Below are positions 10,733 to 21,098 of a stretch of 64,000 bases of DNA, in pieces. Numbering within the stretch: the first letter of the stretch is position 1; the number at the start of each line of letters is the position of its first letter. Position numbers and translations under genes: made by a program. The stretch comes from Asparagopsis taxiformis (Eukaryota; Rhodophyta; Florideophyceae; Bonnemaisoniales; Bonnemaisoniaceae). Below the pieces are notes generated by a model. The model saw only the letters and a program-made list of their open reading frames with translations, had not been told where the DNA came from and made no database searches. The stretch spans positions 1 through 64,000 of the forward strand of contig JALQPE010002389.1 in assembly GCA_030407315.1 (NCBI GenBank), in the 5' to 3' direction.

Positions 10733-11755
10733 TGAAGGGCATCTGTCCAGCCGTGTTGAAGCCTTAGTTGGGTATGAATCCGTAGAGTAATAAACACAAT
10801 TCCAATAGAACATGATAAAAGAGATACTGCATGGATTCTTTATATAGTCAGATCAACTTCACAAATGTAACAAACACCACATGCAGAAAGCTATTCTCCA
10901 CAGAAAGCTCTACCTACAGGAGCTGCAAATTCTAAACCTCTTCAGTAGATGCAAGAAACGATAGCAGATAGTAAAACCTGGTATTATATTACATCGTTCA
11001 CTATCCCCGGTAAAATTTTCAGTTCCTGAGAACAGGAGTCTGGCCGGGTATAAAGTTGGGTGGGTGTAGACCAAGTGCACCAACCCCATTGCCTGGGGGT
11101 ACTCCGGATAACCTCAGCCAATGGCGTTGGTGCACCTGGCTTTTGGGAGGCCAAAATAATACCGGGTATTATTTTGGGTCGGTATAGACCAAGTGCACCA
11201 ACCCCATTGGCCGAGGTAGTCCAATACCACCGGCCAATGGCGTTGGTGCACCTGGCTTTTGGGAGGCCAAAATAATACCGGGTATTATTCCTAGTTTCTC
11301 AAGCCAGGTGCAGTGCACTCATTGGCCGAAGCCCACTTATTCGTGGTTCATGTTGAATACAGACGCATTTGGTATGTACGCATCAGCTCCACGAGTTGGT
11401 GCAAAATGCTGGGAAGTATGTGACTTCAGCATTATGTAGTTATTACTTGAGTGGTTTTGGGGTAATCACCATGACCAACTCGTACCTGTTTAGCCACTTT
11501 GAGTATGAACTCGTCGTATAGCGATTGTATTTGGCCGCAGAAATTAACTGAATTTCGAGTATTACTCTTGATCTGAGTCAAGTGGTCTAGAAATAAACAA
11601 AAATTGAAATCAGAGTTGAAACGGATTGTTCACGTTTGATCCTTTATCAGACTGCAGTAGCGAAATAAATCTATCTTAATCGTCTCTGTATCGTCGTTAT
11701 CGGGGTCGTACACTCAATCAAGCTTCTCTCCATTCCTGCTTTCCCTCATCCTTCA
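10733..11755. other. Intergenic region between the two ParB-dioxygenase genes
   Basis: No gene. It contains the dyad array at 11040-11335, followed by about 420 AT-rich bases that probably include the promoter of the downstream paralogue. Confidence 0.5.
11040..11335. repeat. Intergenic dyad module, cluster 2 (two cores)
   Basis: Two cores of AAAATAATACCGGGTATTAT type near 11150 and 11267. Each is flanked symmetrically by GTGCACCTGGC or its complement, then by CCAAT/ATTGG, so a unit of about 110 bp is an imperfect palindrome around the CCGG centre. A half-unit precedes the first core. It lies 300 bp beyond the stop codon of the intact ParB-dioxygenase gene. Confidence 0.85.
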
Positions 11756-14546
11756 ATGGCTCCTCGCACTCGCTCCAAACCCTCTGCCCCCGCCCCTGCT
11801 CGCGCTTCGACTCGCGGTCGGGCCTCCGCTCGCTCTCGCGCCCCTTCTCGCAGCCCTGGTCACGATAACTCTGTCACCGCCGAGGTTCAGTTGTCAGACT
11901 GTCCCAAAGCTGACCACAGGCTGTCTCCCTTGGATTTGCACAGACCCCCCTATTCTCTCGTCATATTAGGGAAGGGAGAGTGCTTGAGCTGAAGGAGAAG
12001 TTCTGAGGGAAGGATTCACCTCCTCAATCTCCCGAATCCTTGCCTGCAAAATGCTCCTTCCTAGTGAAGGCAGCACAACCCCCACCCTTCAAACCTTTAC
12101 ATCGATGGTGGCCATCGCGTTGCGGCTCTCCAGAAGTGCATTCGTGAAGACCCGGAAGGGCAACATCCGTATGCTGCTTCATTCAGGAACATCGATGTGG
12201 CTTTGATCAGGCGCCCAGGGACAGAAGAAGTTTCCGATGAGTACTTCACACCTTTTGAAGTACTCGGGCTGTCCATTCAAGCAAACACACTCACACATGA
12301 TGTTGCCCTTGTTTCTTTGGCAGACCGAGTGTGTTCTGTGGTCCAACTGCTCACGACCAAGGACATGCTGGGTGAACCGAATCGGAAGTGCATTCAGGTC
12401 ATCATGGACAGCCAGTTGTCGATATCGAAACTGGGCTACCAAGCCATCAACAAGCACGTGACTGCTGCGAAAGGCTTCCGGACTGTGAACAACAAAGCGC
12501 TTGAGTTCTGGAGTTCCGTACCGAGCATGTTCACCAAGGAAATTCTCGCTGCGGAACAGGAAAGGGCCGTTAAAGAAGGCCGTGACATCAACGACGATGT
12601 CTTCAAGCAGTCCGTAGACATGTATGGCTGCAACATGGATCTCGTTTTCATGGCAGACTTCCGTCGCGGCTCGGAGTATCAGCAAAGGTTCATCTTGCTC
12701 ATAACAGCTCTCTGGACACGCATGCGAGATCTGCGTCAGTTGAGTAGGACGACAAGAGGATTTGGTAATCCTTTCGTTCGTGTTTTGATTGAAGTGTTCA
12801 AGATGTCCGAGCCGGTTGCTGCTCACAAAATGATGGAGCCTCCGCTCGAACATTTCTACTCCGAGCTCAAGAACACTGGGTCAGGAAAGGAGACTGTTAT
12901 TGCGAACAGTATCGCGGAGACCCTCCTGCACTTCAATACCGACGACAACAGCGGTACGAAGCATGCTCTCGTCTCCGACGAAATGTATGAGCAGCTTCGC
13001 TTTTCCACGGGCGTTGTGGACATGGAAGAAGACCAAAGGGTCATTGTTCACAATGAACAGCCATCTGAAGATGCGCCGAAGCCATCTACGCCCCAATCAG
13101 ATGAGCCTTCTACCCCTTCTACCCGTTCTGGTCCTACTCCTCCTGCCCCTTCTACCCCTCCTGCTCCTTCTACCCCTCCTGCTCCTCGTGCTCCTTCTAC
13201 CCCTTCTACTCCTGCTCCCTGCCCTACCCCCTCCTGCTCCTGCCACTTCCGTTCCTGCAGTTGAGCAGGCTCAAGGAACCCCTGATGCCACTGTGGCAGG
13301 TTCTGAGAAGCAATTGGGATCTGTTCTCCTCCGTCTCCCTCTCAATGCACCACCGCTTGCGGTGAATGAGCCAGTCGAGACACTTCGCAGGTCGAAACGG
13401 CAGAGAACGGAGAGTCTACGGGTTGGCGGCGACAGTCAGGCAGAGTCGGAGGTAGAAGAAGAGTCCGAAGAGCCCCTTCCGAAGCGCAGAAGACTGGAAG
13501 TTAACCGTACGGTTAAACGTTCAACCGAGGAGATTCCATTGTTCAGCGATGAGCAGGAAAATCCCCTCCCCGACAGGGTAGTCGATGAACGGATTATGGA
13601 TATTCTCCCGAACACCATACCGTCAGACTCTAGGGTCAAGTACTATATCGACAGCAAGCTGTACGAAACAATCCGACAGGAGATTTTGAGTGCAGCTGCT
13701 GCCGATATGAATTGTATAGCGTGCAGTGGTCCAGCTTGCTGTGCAGAGAAGTTCTTTGCAACAGCTAGGTCAACTCTCAATCTCTTGGGTGCCCATGTAC
13801 TCAGTGGTATCTTCCGTTCTTCGACTGTGGGCAACGCAGCACATGAACTGTTCACGTTCTACGCCCAGAAGTTCAAACCTGTTCATTCTTCTGCTGAAGA
13901 CAGTTCCAATGATCCCTGGCATCAGATTCGAAACAAGGGTGAGGTAACAGCAGAGCAACAGGCCTCTCGTTTGGGAAGGTTCTCTATCTCAAGGAAGAAG
14001 ATTTGCGACGATCTCGAGCAGATGGATGAACATCAATTCAAGAACAAGATGATTCTCGAGGTCGGCAAAGCAATCTGTGCCGAGCTAATGTACTTGGGCC
14101 TAGGAATCCATGAGCCTGTGGCCTTTCCTAAAACCGGTTTACGTCTTTTGCTGACCTCTGATGGTGCTCCAGATCAAGACTTGCACACAGACCTACCGGT
14201 GGTCATCAATGATTCCGATTTCCCACCTGGAAGATCGTACTTTCTGATGGCAAGCGCGGCTGATGGGTTCTGGCTTCGTGGAGCGTATTTCAGCCACGTC
14301 TGTTTGACGCGTGCAGACGCTGAGAAGTACAAGACGCCTGTTATGGACATCTACGTGCCACCGTATTCTCTCTTCATCGGTCGTGGTGACTTCTACCATG
14401 GAGGCAAAGGATTCAGTAGTTCAGCGGAAAATCGCCTAACATATGGTCTTCCGGTTCGTTCTCATCTCTACCTTTTAAGTGACGAAGAAGAATTGGCGGA
14501 TGCTATCGAAACAGTCAACTACTGGGATGCACCTAGTGCGCGATAA
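11756..14546 (+). pseudogene. Decayed paralogue of the ParB-like / dioxygenase-like gene
   Basis: The same architecture as the gene at 7208-10732, broken at the N-terminus. An ATG at 11756 starts a basic, Ala/Ser/Arg-rich leader (MAPRTRSK) that stops at 11992; the ParB signature Y-I-D-G-G-H-R-V-A-A-L is encoded near 12098-12130 in a frame closed upstream by a TGA at 12065. That frame runs to 13264 and must shift again within a Pro/Ser/Thr-rich tract (13100-13240) to reach the C-terminal frame ending at 14546. The dioxygenase-like part keeps the key residues: H-T-D near 14180, R-G-D-F-Y-H in the distal histidine motif, and PVRSHLYL with the arginine. At least three disruptions are needed. Introns could explain one of them, but matching residues appear in alternative frames, which fits indels better. 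Confidence 0.75.
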
Positions 14547-15468
14547 TCTGCAAGAATACTGCTTTGCCTCTCCCTCTACAGGCAGCATCTGCCAATCCTA
14601 AGCTAGCTTCGGTAGTATACTTCCTTTACCACAACTAAATCTACTCCTATTCATGACTTTGAAAATATTAGCACGGTCAGTCTACTGCACTATTAGAGTT
14701 CCTCTACCTCTCACCCCGCATAGCTTCTACACCCTACATCGTACAGACTGATCTCTTTTCCTTTCCTACATGCATGGCACAGTTTTGCAAGACTGCCACA
14801 ATTCCACATCACTCGAGTAACCAAGGTCTTGAATTGTTCTTCTTAGTATACTAACTATAGTTGAGATGCAAACCTGGCAGCCGGCATGCAGCAATGGCAG
14901 AGCTGCACTTGGGCTGGCCACACCCAAAATAATACCCGGTATTATTTTGGCATGGCAAAGCCCAGGTGCAGCAATTCCATTGGCTGCCGCTGCGTCATGA
15001 CAGCCAATGGCAGAGCTGCACTTGGGCTGGCCACAAAATAATACCCGGTATTATTTTGGCATGGCAAAGCCCAGGTGCAGCAATTCCATTGGCTGCCGCT
15101 GCGTTCATGACAGCCAATGGCAGAGCTGCACTTGGGCTGGCCACACCCAAAATAATACCGGTATTATTTTGGCATGGCAAAGCCCAGGTGCAGCAATTCC
15201 ATTGGCTGCCGCTGCGTTCATGACAGCCAATGGCAGAGCTGCACTTGGGCTGGCCACACCCAAAATAATACCCGGTATTATTTTGGCATGGCAAAGCCCA
15301 GGTGCAGCACTATCATTGGGCGTGGGCTGACTGGCACCGCTCAGCAAATGAAAGTCTGTTATTATCGCTCAGGTAGATTGTAGTACTACAACGTTGTACG
15401 AGTTCAGATGCAAGACTTTTTATTGCTGATGGTACTCTTGATATCTGTAATTGGACGCCTAAACTGTC
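14547..15468. other. Convergent intergenic region
   Basis: Lies between the 3' ends of the decayed dioxygenase gene (plus) and the methyltransferase fusion (minus). No gene; its right half is the dyad array at 14875-15335. Confidence 0.6.
14875..15335. repeat. Intergenic dyad module, cluster 3 (four tandem units)
   Basis: Four tandem units of about 113 bp, with cores starting near 14926, 15033, 15147 and 15261. Each unit is itself an imperfect palindrome with arms of about 49 bases: CAGCCAAT, CAGAGCTGCACTTGGGC, AAAATAATACC, then the mirrored GGTATTATTTT, GCCCAGGTGCAGC, ATTGGCTG. Spacers read CCGCTGCGTTCATGA. It sits exactly between two convergent genes. Confidence 0.9.
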
Positions 15469-18400
15469 CTACTTCTCTGCAGTCCAGTAGCGCGATCCAT
15501 AGTCAACGAATATCTCTTCCCCAGCTCGAACATCTACTACAACCTGCGCTAGGATGAGATCAGGTTTTGCTACTGCATACTTGAAGTCGCAAGTAGGATT
15601 GACGTCTTTGTGAACTCGGAACTCTGCATTTTTTCTGCGTTGCACATTTGCAACTCTCTCCATTCCGTCAATGGTCCTACTGTCGTTGAGGTAGCTGCAG
15701 ACATTGTATTCCGCTGGTACAAGATATATCTTGTCGACCGGTGCTTCTTCTCCGATGACACTGGTCTCCATCTCCATGTTGAAGTTTTGGAATCTTTCAC
15801 CAGTACAACCGAACCCGTCCGGTCCGTACAAGCGACTGCGTTGCGGTTCATTCTCCCCAATCTTCCCGTATAAAATTGTCCCATTATACCATCCAACAAC
15901 AGAGCCCCTCTCTAAATCTTCTGCGGCAAAAACCCCCAATCCTCCCTCTCGAACTGTCGATGCAGCAACAATAACGTTGTGAAAGGAGGCATCTACTGCA
16001 AGCATCATCTCAGGGTCAACGGAGAAAACCTTGCCTAAATCTTCTACGCCCCATTCATTCATTGGGACTTCGGCAAGTCTTCGGAGCATGCTTTGATCCC
16101 GCGCAACAGAGGAGACAAATCGCAACATATGCAGTGGTAGTGAAGATACCGACGGGAATCCATCAGGCGCATCACTTCGATGTCGAAGTCTTTCACTTCC
16201 TACATTGCTCCTTATCGAGTAATTCCATTCTTTGTTAGCGAGAATACTCGATATGTCATTTTTGGTTGCCTCCCCAAAAACTCCATCTCGACCTTGCCTA
16301 ACAAAGCAATCCAGCAACAACGGCTGAGCTGATCCATGGCATGTGGCGTCTTTTTCACATCCAATAAACTTGCGATACAGACCATCTCTCATTGTCATGC
16401 AAGCTATTGCAGTAGAATACGTTCCGGAGAATAGATCTACCACAATGTCTCCTGGCTTTGAAAACCTTGAAATAAGCTCTCGAAGTATGGACAGAGGCTT
16501 CTGCTCCGCACGTAGCCTTTTGTCTTCGAAGTTCAATGACTCACCAGGTCCGAGCTTTGGGCAGTTGTCGATTGCGTTCACGTACCCTGGATGTCGTGAA
16601 AGGTCACGGTTATGCAAAGAATAATCAACCATTTCAAACGCGGCAGCTCCCATCCCACGTTTGAAACTGTGCACAACAAACTCGTGAATGTTGTGTAATG
16701 AACACGATTTGTTCATTGGGTTTTGGATGAATACGTAGGGACGACGGCTTAGAATGAGAGGAACATCGTCTGTACGCATGGATTGTTCCCCGCTTTCTGC
16801 ATTTTGAAGAGCTTCTCCCCACCCAACCAACTGTTTGATACTGGAAAATATCAGGGCATGTCCTCCAGGGCGCAGCATTCGAGAAATGTCCTTTCCAGTA
16901 CGAAACATTTGTGCGCTATTGATGTCATCATAGTCTGAATTGGTCTTGCCTTTCTCCCTCCGCGTGTTGAAGGGTGGATCGGTGAGCACAAGTTGTGCTT
17001 GTCCATCAATAGTATTCCCTGAAAGCATGCCAATGGAATCAGTGTTAACCTGGTGCACTAACCTCGAGGCTGTACAGTTGTAAGCCACGCAAAATCTCTT
17101 CATGACCTTTTTCAATTGCACAATATGATCCGGTACCCCCTCTTCCTCACCCACTGCCTCCGCTGACGGTGTATCCTCCGCAACATCTTGCATAACCGTG
17201 TCCATTGCGGACGAAGCCCTCCCATCCATGCTGGATGTATACTGGGATCCAGAGTCATTGGTAGGTTTCCTTCCACCTGTACCTAAACGGCGAGTGCTGT
17301 GCTGCATTGATTCATTCGACTCAAGACGATCTCTTTCTCGAGAAAGAGATCTGGATGCTGCGTTGCGCTGTTCAGTCTCGTAGAGAATTTTCAAGTCGCA
17401 GACATCAACTGGCTTCACACGCATTTCACGGTTCCAGTTCTTCCATACCTTGAGTCTTTCGTGACCATCCAATGCGATGGATTGTTCTATTCTTGCTTCG
17501 ATGAAGGCGTTCAATCCGAACCGGTCAGGCTGATGGAAAAATTTAGTGCGCAGCCCTTCCATCTGGTTCGTACTTGATCCGAATACATCAATGCCTATCA
17601 TACAGTCATACACAGACACTAGTACGGCTTCTGTCAAAGACCTCAACCTTGCATCAACAGAGATATCCAAAGTGCCTGGATAACCTGCATTCTCGCGGAG
17701 TTTCACTACCGGGGACGGAAGCAGAAGATCTGAGTAGTGGTCAGGATGTGCCCACCCGTCAGTACGATTAGCAAGACAGATGAATTGGAATTTCTCAGAG
17801 TCGAAAACCATGTATGGGCGACACATCATGTAGGCGCTTTCGAAGCCCAGAATCATCGCTGTTGTATCCCAGGCAGACATGACCCTTTCCAAAACGACAC
17901 CCACAGACTCTCCGTTTGCTCTTGTGCGCTGGAAAGGGGCGAATGTAGAAGTCTCTGTATCCCTCCCAGTTCTACGACGCTTCCTACCCCGGCGAATGGG
18001 TGCATTTCTGCGTCTAGTGAGGGCAATGTGCACAAATGAAATCATAAACATCAGCCTTCCAAATACTTTGTCTTCTTCTGTTAATGTTCTACCCTGTGCA
18101 CTTCTTCCAGAACGAAAATACTCACAGGTGAGGACTTCGCGACACAATGGAGAAGCAATTTCACCACTTGTAGACATCCCAAACAACTGCTCGCCGACTG
18201 ATGCTCTTTTCTCGAGAGATGTGGGAAACTCCTTCATCGCAAAATTGTTCTGAACTTCCACCGGCCTTCCCCATACAATACAGAACAACTGCCACAGACA
18301 GCGAACCATTTTGGGATTGGGTTCTTCTATGCGACTGTAGGGGCGAAGCACACGAAGAATTGACAAGCAACTCTCGTACTGTGGCTGCCTCAGCACAGTT

Positions 18401-18978
18401 TCTGCCAAATCTTCGCGCTGAGATCCCACGGCGAGCCATCGCCTAATGGATGGCATATTCACGTCGCGAATTGTAACCATGCTTGAGCTTCCTTGTTTTT
18501 CACCTGCGTTTCGCTCCCAGTACCCATCTCTAAGATCCAAAGTAAGATTCAGGTACTCAATGAAAGTCATCCTCTTCTGCCTGGATGCCATATCGTTCGC
18601 GTTTGATGCTTTCACACTATCTAGAAGGAAAGCAGCACTTGTAATCGGAGATATGTCGACTTCTTCTTCAATCATAGGAACAGTGAAATCACGCGGAAGC
18701 TCACCGTTCTCTATGAGCTTGATTACAGCTTTCGAACGATGCGCACCATCCAGCACCTCTACCTCACCGGCAATGATCCGACCGGTAATTGGGTTGTTGT
18801 CATTGTAGCCGTAAACCTGAATGCTCTCGGCAATAACATCGACGTGCCTGTAGTCGATTTCTCGAATCTCGACATATCTTTTGATCTTGAATGGGTCGAT
18901 GTGCAATAGCCCATTGCGCCGCTCACCATGAAGGGGACGCCCAGAGGTGCTCGCTGGATTTCTCTTCTCAGAGGCCAT
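15469..18978 (-). CDS. ParB-like / beta-class DNA methyltransferase / SET-domain fusion protein
   Basis: Intact, intronless, 1,169 residues, starting at the ATG at 18978. Residues about 30-130 resemble a ParB-like domain with V-L-D-G-A-H-R-S-K-A near 75. Residues about 630-880 form a SAM-dependent amino-methyltransferase: catalytic D667-P-P-F670 comes before the SAM-binding segment KPGDIVVDLFSGTYSTAIAC (about 836-855), the permuted order of beta-class N6-adenine/N4-cytosine enzymes. The usual GSGTT loop is altered to GTYST. Residues about 1000-1165 read as a SET domain: GGLGVFAAEDLERG, then Y-L-N-D-S and RAGEEIFVDYG, typical of lysine methyltransferases, without flanking cysteine clusters. 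Expected reactions are DNA base methylation and protein lysine methylation in the nucleus. ParB-methylase fusions are known from phages and bacteria; the SET fusion is new to me. N6A versus N4C cannot be decided here. Confidence 0.85.
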   Translation of the reverse strand: MASEKRNPASTSGRPLHGERRNGLLHIDPFKIKRYVEIREIDYRHVDVIAESIQVYGYNDNNPITGRIIAGEVEVLDGAHRSKAVIKLIENGELPRDFTVPMIEEEVDISPITSAAFLLDSVKASNANDMASRQKRMTFIEYLNLTLDLRDGYWERNAGEKQGSSSMVTIRDVNMPSIRRWLAVGSQREDLAETVLRQPQYESCLSILRVLRPYSRIEEPNPKMVRCLWQLFCIVWGRPVEVQNNFAMKEFPTSLEKRASVGEQLFGMSTSGEIASPLCREVLTCEYFRSGRSAQGRTLTEEDKVFGRLMFMISFVHIALTRRRNAPIRRGRKRRRTGRDTETSTFAPFQRTRANGESVGVVLERVMSAWDTTAMILGFESAYMMCRPYMVFDSEKFQFICLANRTDGWAHPDHYSDLLLPSPVVKLRENAGYPGTLDISVDARLRSLTEAVLVSVYDCMIGIDVFGSSTNQMEGLRTKFFHQPDRFGLNAFIEARIEQSIALDGHERLKVWKNWNREMRVKPVDVCDLKILYETEQRNAASRSLSRERDRLESNESMQHSTRRLGTGGRKPTNDSGSQYTSSMDGRASSAMDTVMQDVAEDTPSAEAVGEEEGVPDHIVQLKKVMKRFCVAYNCTASRLVHQVNTDSIGMLSGNTIDGQAQLVLTDPPFNTRREKGKTNSDYDDINSAQMFRTGKDISRMLRPGGHALIFSSIKQLVGWGEALQNAESGEQSMRTDDVPLILSRRPYVFIQNPMNKSCSLHNIHEFVVHSFKRGMGAAAFEMVDYSLHNRDLSRHPGYVNAIDNCPKLGPGESLNFEDKRLRAEQKPLSILRELISRFSKPGDIVVDLFSGTYSTAIACMTMRDGLYRKFIGCEKDATCHGSAQPLLLDCFVRQGRDGVFGEATKNDISSILANKEWNYSIRSNVGSERLRHRSDAPDGFPSVSSLPLHMLRFVSSVARDQSMLRRLAEVPMNEWGVEDLGKVFSVDPEMMLAVDASFHNVIVAASTVREGGLGVFAAEDLERGSVVGWYNGTILYGKIGENEPQRSRLYGPDGFGCTGERFQNFNMEMETSVIGEEAPVDKIYLVPAEYNVCSYLNDSRTIDGMERVANVQRRKNAEFRVHKDVNPTCDFKYAVAKPDLILAQVVVDVRAGEEIFVDYGSRYWTAEK

Positions 18979-19709
18979 CGAGAAATAGATTCTTCACCTC
19001 AATCAGCCACCAGCAGAAAACAATCTTCTCTCCTACCTGCCGTTAAAAACCTTCGGCAACAATCTTGATAAACCTTAAATGCACAGTTAAAGAGTTAACC
19101 TGAATATTTTCAGGTATACTTTGGCTAGGTAGGGTACGTAATGAGGAATAATTAGGTTCTTCGGCGGCCTTTCAATACAATTATTTCGCCAACGGACATT
19201 TCCATTTTTGTTTTGAATTTGAAGTCCCCTCGAGAGATTGAGTTTGAAATCTGCCATCGGAGATTTCAAAACCAATCTCTTGAGAGGACTTCATCTTCTG
19301 TTCGAACTTGTAGACTCGTTCTTACAACCAGTATATAAATATACACATTGATTTCACTGCATCATTCTCGATCCCTGCGTCTGTTTATACATACACGTCT
19401 AGGTTCCGTTATATTGCCACAGCGAAAAATACACCCAATCTACTGGTAATGGCTTCGAGCAGCTCGGAATAAGATCTTTATTATATGGTGATGAATGTTC
19501 AAGAGAGATGATCATCACGATGTTGGTCTCCCATGTCGCTTGGGACAGGTGTTAGTAATTTATAACCGTTACGAGTTATGCAAGTATAAAAATAGTAACC
19601 TACCAATTTTCTCTCTATCATTCCACACGGATACAAGCTGTACAGTTTCGTCATCTTTCCTGTTTCCTCAGTCGATACCTCTTCCATTCTTTTCCTGGGA
19701 ATACCCATT
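18979..19709. promoter_or_regulatory. Divergent promoter region
   Basis: The methyltransferase fusion (minus) and the gene at 19710 (plus) start on either side, so both promoters should lie here. It holds the hairpin at 19221-19292 and a TATA-like stretch, AGTATATAAATATAC, near 19330-19344. This is the only intergenic gap of the transposon flanked by two start codons, and it lacks the AATAATACC dyad module. Confidence 0.55.
19221..19292. promoter_or_regulatory. 72-bp inverted repeat in the divergent promoter
   Basis: Arms of 32 bases (19221-19252 and 19261-19292) match at 28 positions with an 8-base spacer; they begin GAAGTCC and end GAAATCT. It lies about 245 bp upstream of the methyltransferase ATG. 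It could be an operator, a cruciform or a small fold-back insertion. Confidence 0.75.
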
Positions 19710-21098
19710 ATGCAAGACCCAACAGACTTTGTCTCCGAAGGATCAGTCATTGAAGTAGAATGGAGTTTACGAACGAGAGGAAGGAAACAGAAAAAGGTTT
19801 GGTGGGGCGCCAAAGTTTTGAGTACTGCCAAGCCGGACGCGTCCGGAGAACATCGTTTGACTGGAAACTTGTTTGTTACGCTGCAATATCAATCTGAACA
19901 CGGTTTCGACCAGTCAGTCTCTACAGCAAAATTATTCAAGAACAATTCGCTGCTGGACATTGACTCTGGAAACATGCTACGTTGGAGGTTTGGAGAGCAA
20001 CTAGCACTAGAGCAGACGATCTCGTCTGCGGGTGAAGACAGTTTCCATAAAAAAGACTGCAAACAAAACATGTTGAGTCGATCCAAGTCCGAGCCGCGCT
20101 TAGTTTGCGATGAGAGTCCTCCTGGTCCTAACATCAATGAGGACATATCCAAGCTGTTTCAAAAGGTATCCTACCTCGAAAGGCAGATTCTCAACTGTCG
20201 CGGTTCATCAAGCGCTACTGGACCCATCTTCGGAAACATTGTGTGCGACTACCTGTTCCAGAGAGTTGGCTTAAAACTGGACAAACCCCTGTCCTCCAAA
20301 ATCACGAAGTCTGAAACAGGCCGGGAAGTGAGCTCCTTGGTGCAAGACTATGTGACGGCAAGAGCAGATTGCTCGCTTGAACAGTTTTTACAACTTTCCA
20401 GGCTATGCGAAGAGAAGAACAACCCAAACACAATTTTCCTGCCGAGCGTCGAGGCGGTTCGAATTTCAACTGGGAGAGATAAAGAGCTATCGATCCACTT
20501 TGGAACATACTATGACCTCTGCAATACTTTAGCTCCTTCCATGTCTACATGCACGAACTCTACTATCCTCAAGTGGAAGAAAACACGACACGATTCTGGG
20601 TCTTCTGTCATTAGAGTTTTGGGAACTCTAGCAGACAGTGCTTCAGAAGATTTTATTCCATCTACAAAGGCTGTTCTTGTTGGTTCCTCTTTATACAGGA
20701 GATCTGAAAACATGAGTAGTACTGTCGTTCTTACTCGAGAATCTGATGAATACGACTATGTCAATTGCAGCTATTCGTATCCTTTGGAAGCTCGCTTCCT
20801 CTCAAGTCGAGAAATGCAGGAGAACTTTGAGCTGCCGGACAGCAAAAATTTCAAACTGGCCAACTCGTTCTCACTGACCTGGAAACCTGTTCAAGGCCCT
20901 CGTCCATATGGAACTTTCGAGCGCGTTCTCAAGAATGTTGTGTTGGGAACTGCATACTTGAACCTCCCAGCATGCATTTTCAGTGGACACACCATCTGCA
21001 GCGAGCTAGACACAATTGGACATGACGTTATTGTTGGACAGAATAGTTCCCCTGTCGATGCACCTCATCCTACCGTACACGATGTCGCCTCCGAGTAA
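19710..21098 (+). CDS. Transposon protein with possible Tudor-like N-terminus, unknown function
   Basis: Intronless 462-residue protein starting at the ATG at 19710. Residues about 10-60 (GSVIEVEWSLR, KKVWWGAKVLS) have the alternating pattern of a Tudor/SH3-like barrel, as in the protein at 32602-33351. Residues about 148-165 (NEDISKLFQKVSYLERQIL) form a short amphipathic, probably coiled-coil segment. The remainder is not recognised. It is transcribed away from the methyltransferase fusion and convergent with the coiled-coil gene at 21613. A role as chromatin reader or accessory transposition protein is a guess. Confidence 0.65.
   Translation: MQDPTDFVSEGSVIEVEWSLRTRGRKQKKVWWGAKVLSTAKPDASGEHRLTGNLFVTLQYQSEHGFDQSVSTAKLFKNNSLLDIDSGNMLRWRFGEQLALEQTISSAGEDSFHKKDCKQNMLSRSKSEPRLVCDESPPGPNINEDISKLFQKVSYLERQILNCRGSSSATGPIFGNIVCDYLFQRVGLKLDKPLSSKITKSETGREVSSLVQDYVTARADCSLEQFLQLSRLCEEKNNPNTIFLPSVEAVRISTGRDKELSIHFGTYYDLCNTLAPSMSTCTNSTILKWKKTRHDSGSSVIRVLGTLADSASEDFIPSTKAVLVGSSLYRRSENMSSTVVLTRESDEYDYVNCSYSYPLEARFLSSREMQENFELPDSKNFKLANSFSLTWKPVQGPRPYGTFERVLKNVVLGTAYLNLPACIFSGHTICSELDTIGHDVIVGQNSSPVDAPHPTVHDVASE

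Noticed and set aside
14966..15383. Overlapping frames on both strands with NNT-YYFG-like repeats
   Set aside because: Translations of the four tandem palindromic units; present in several phases at once.
15469..18978. Bacterial or phage contamination, suggested by the ParB-methylase fusion
   Set aside because: The same chain carries a SET domain and lies between eukaryotic transposon genes with matching repeats on both sides.
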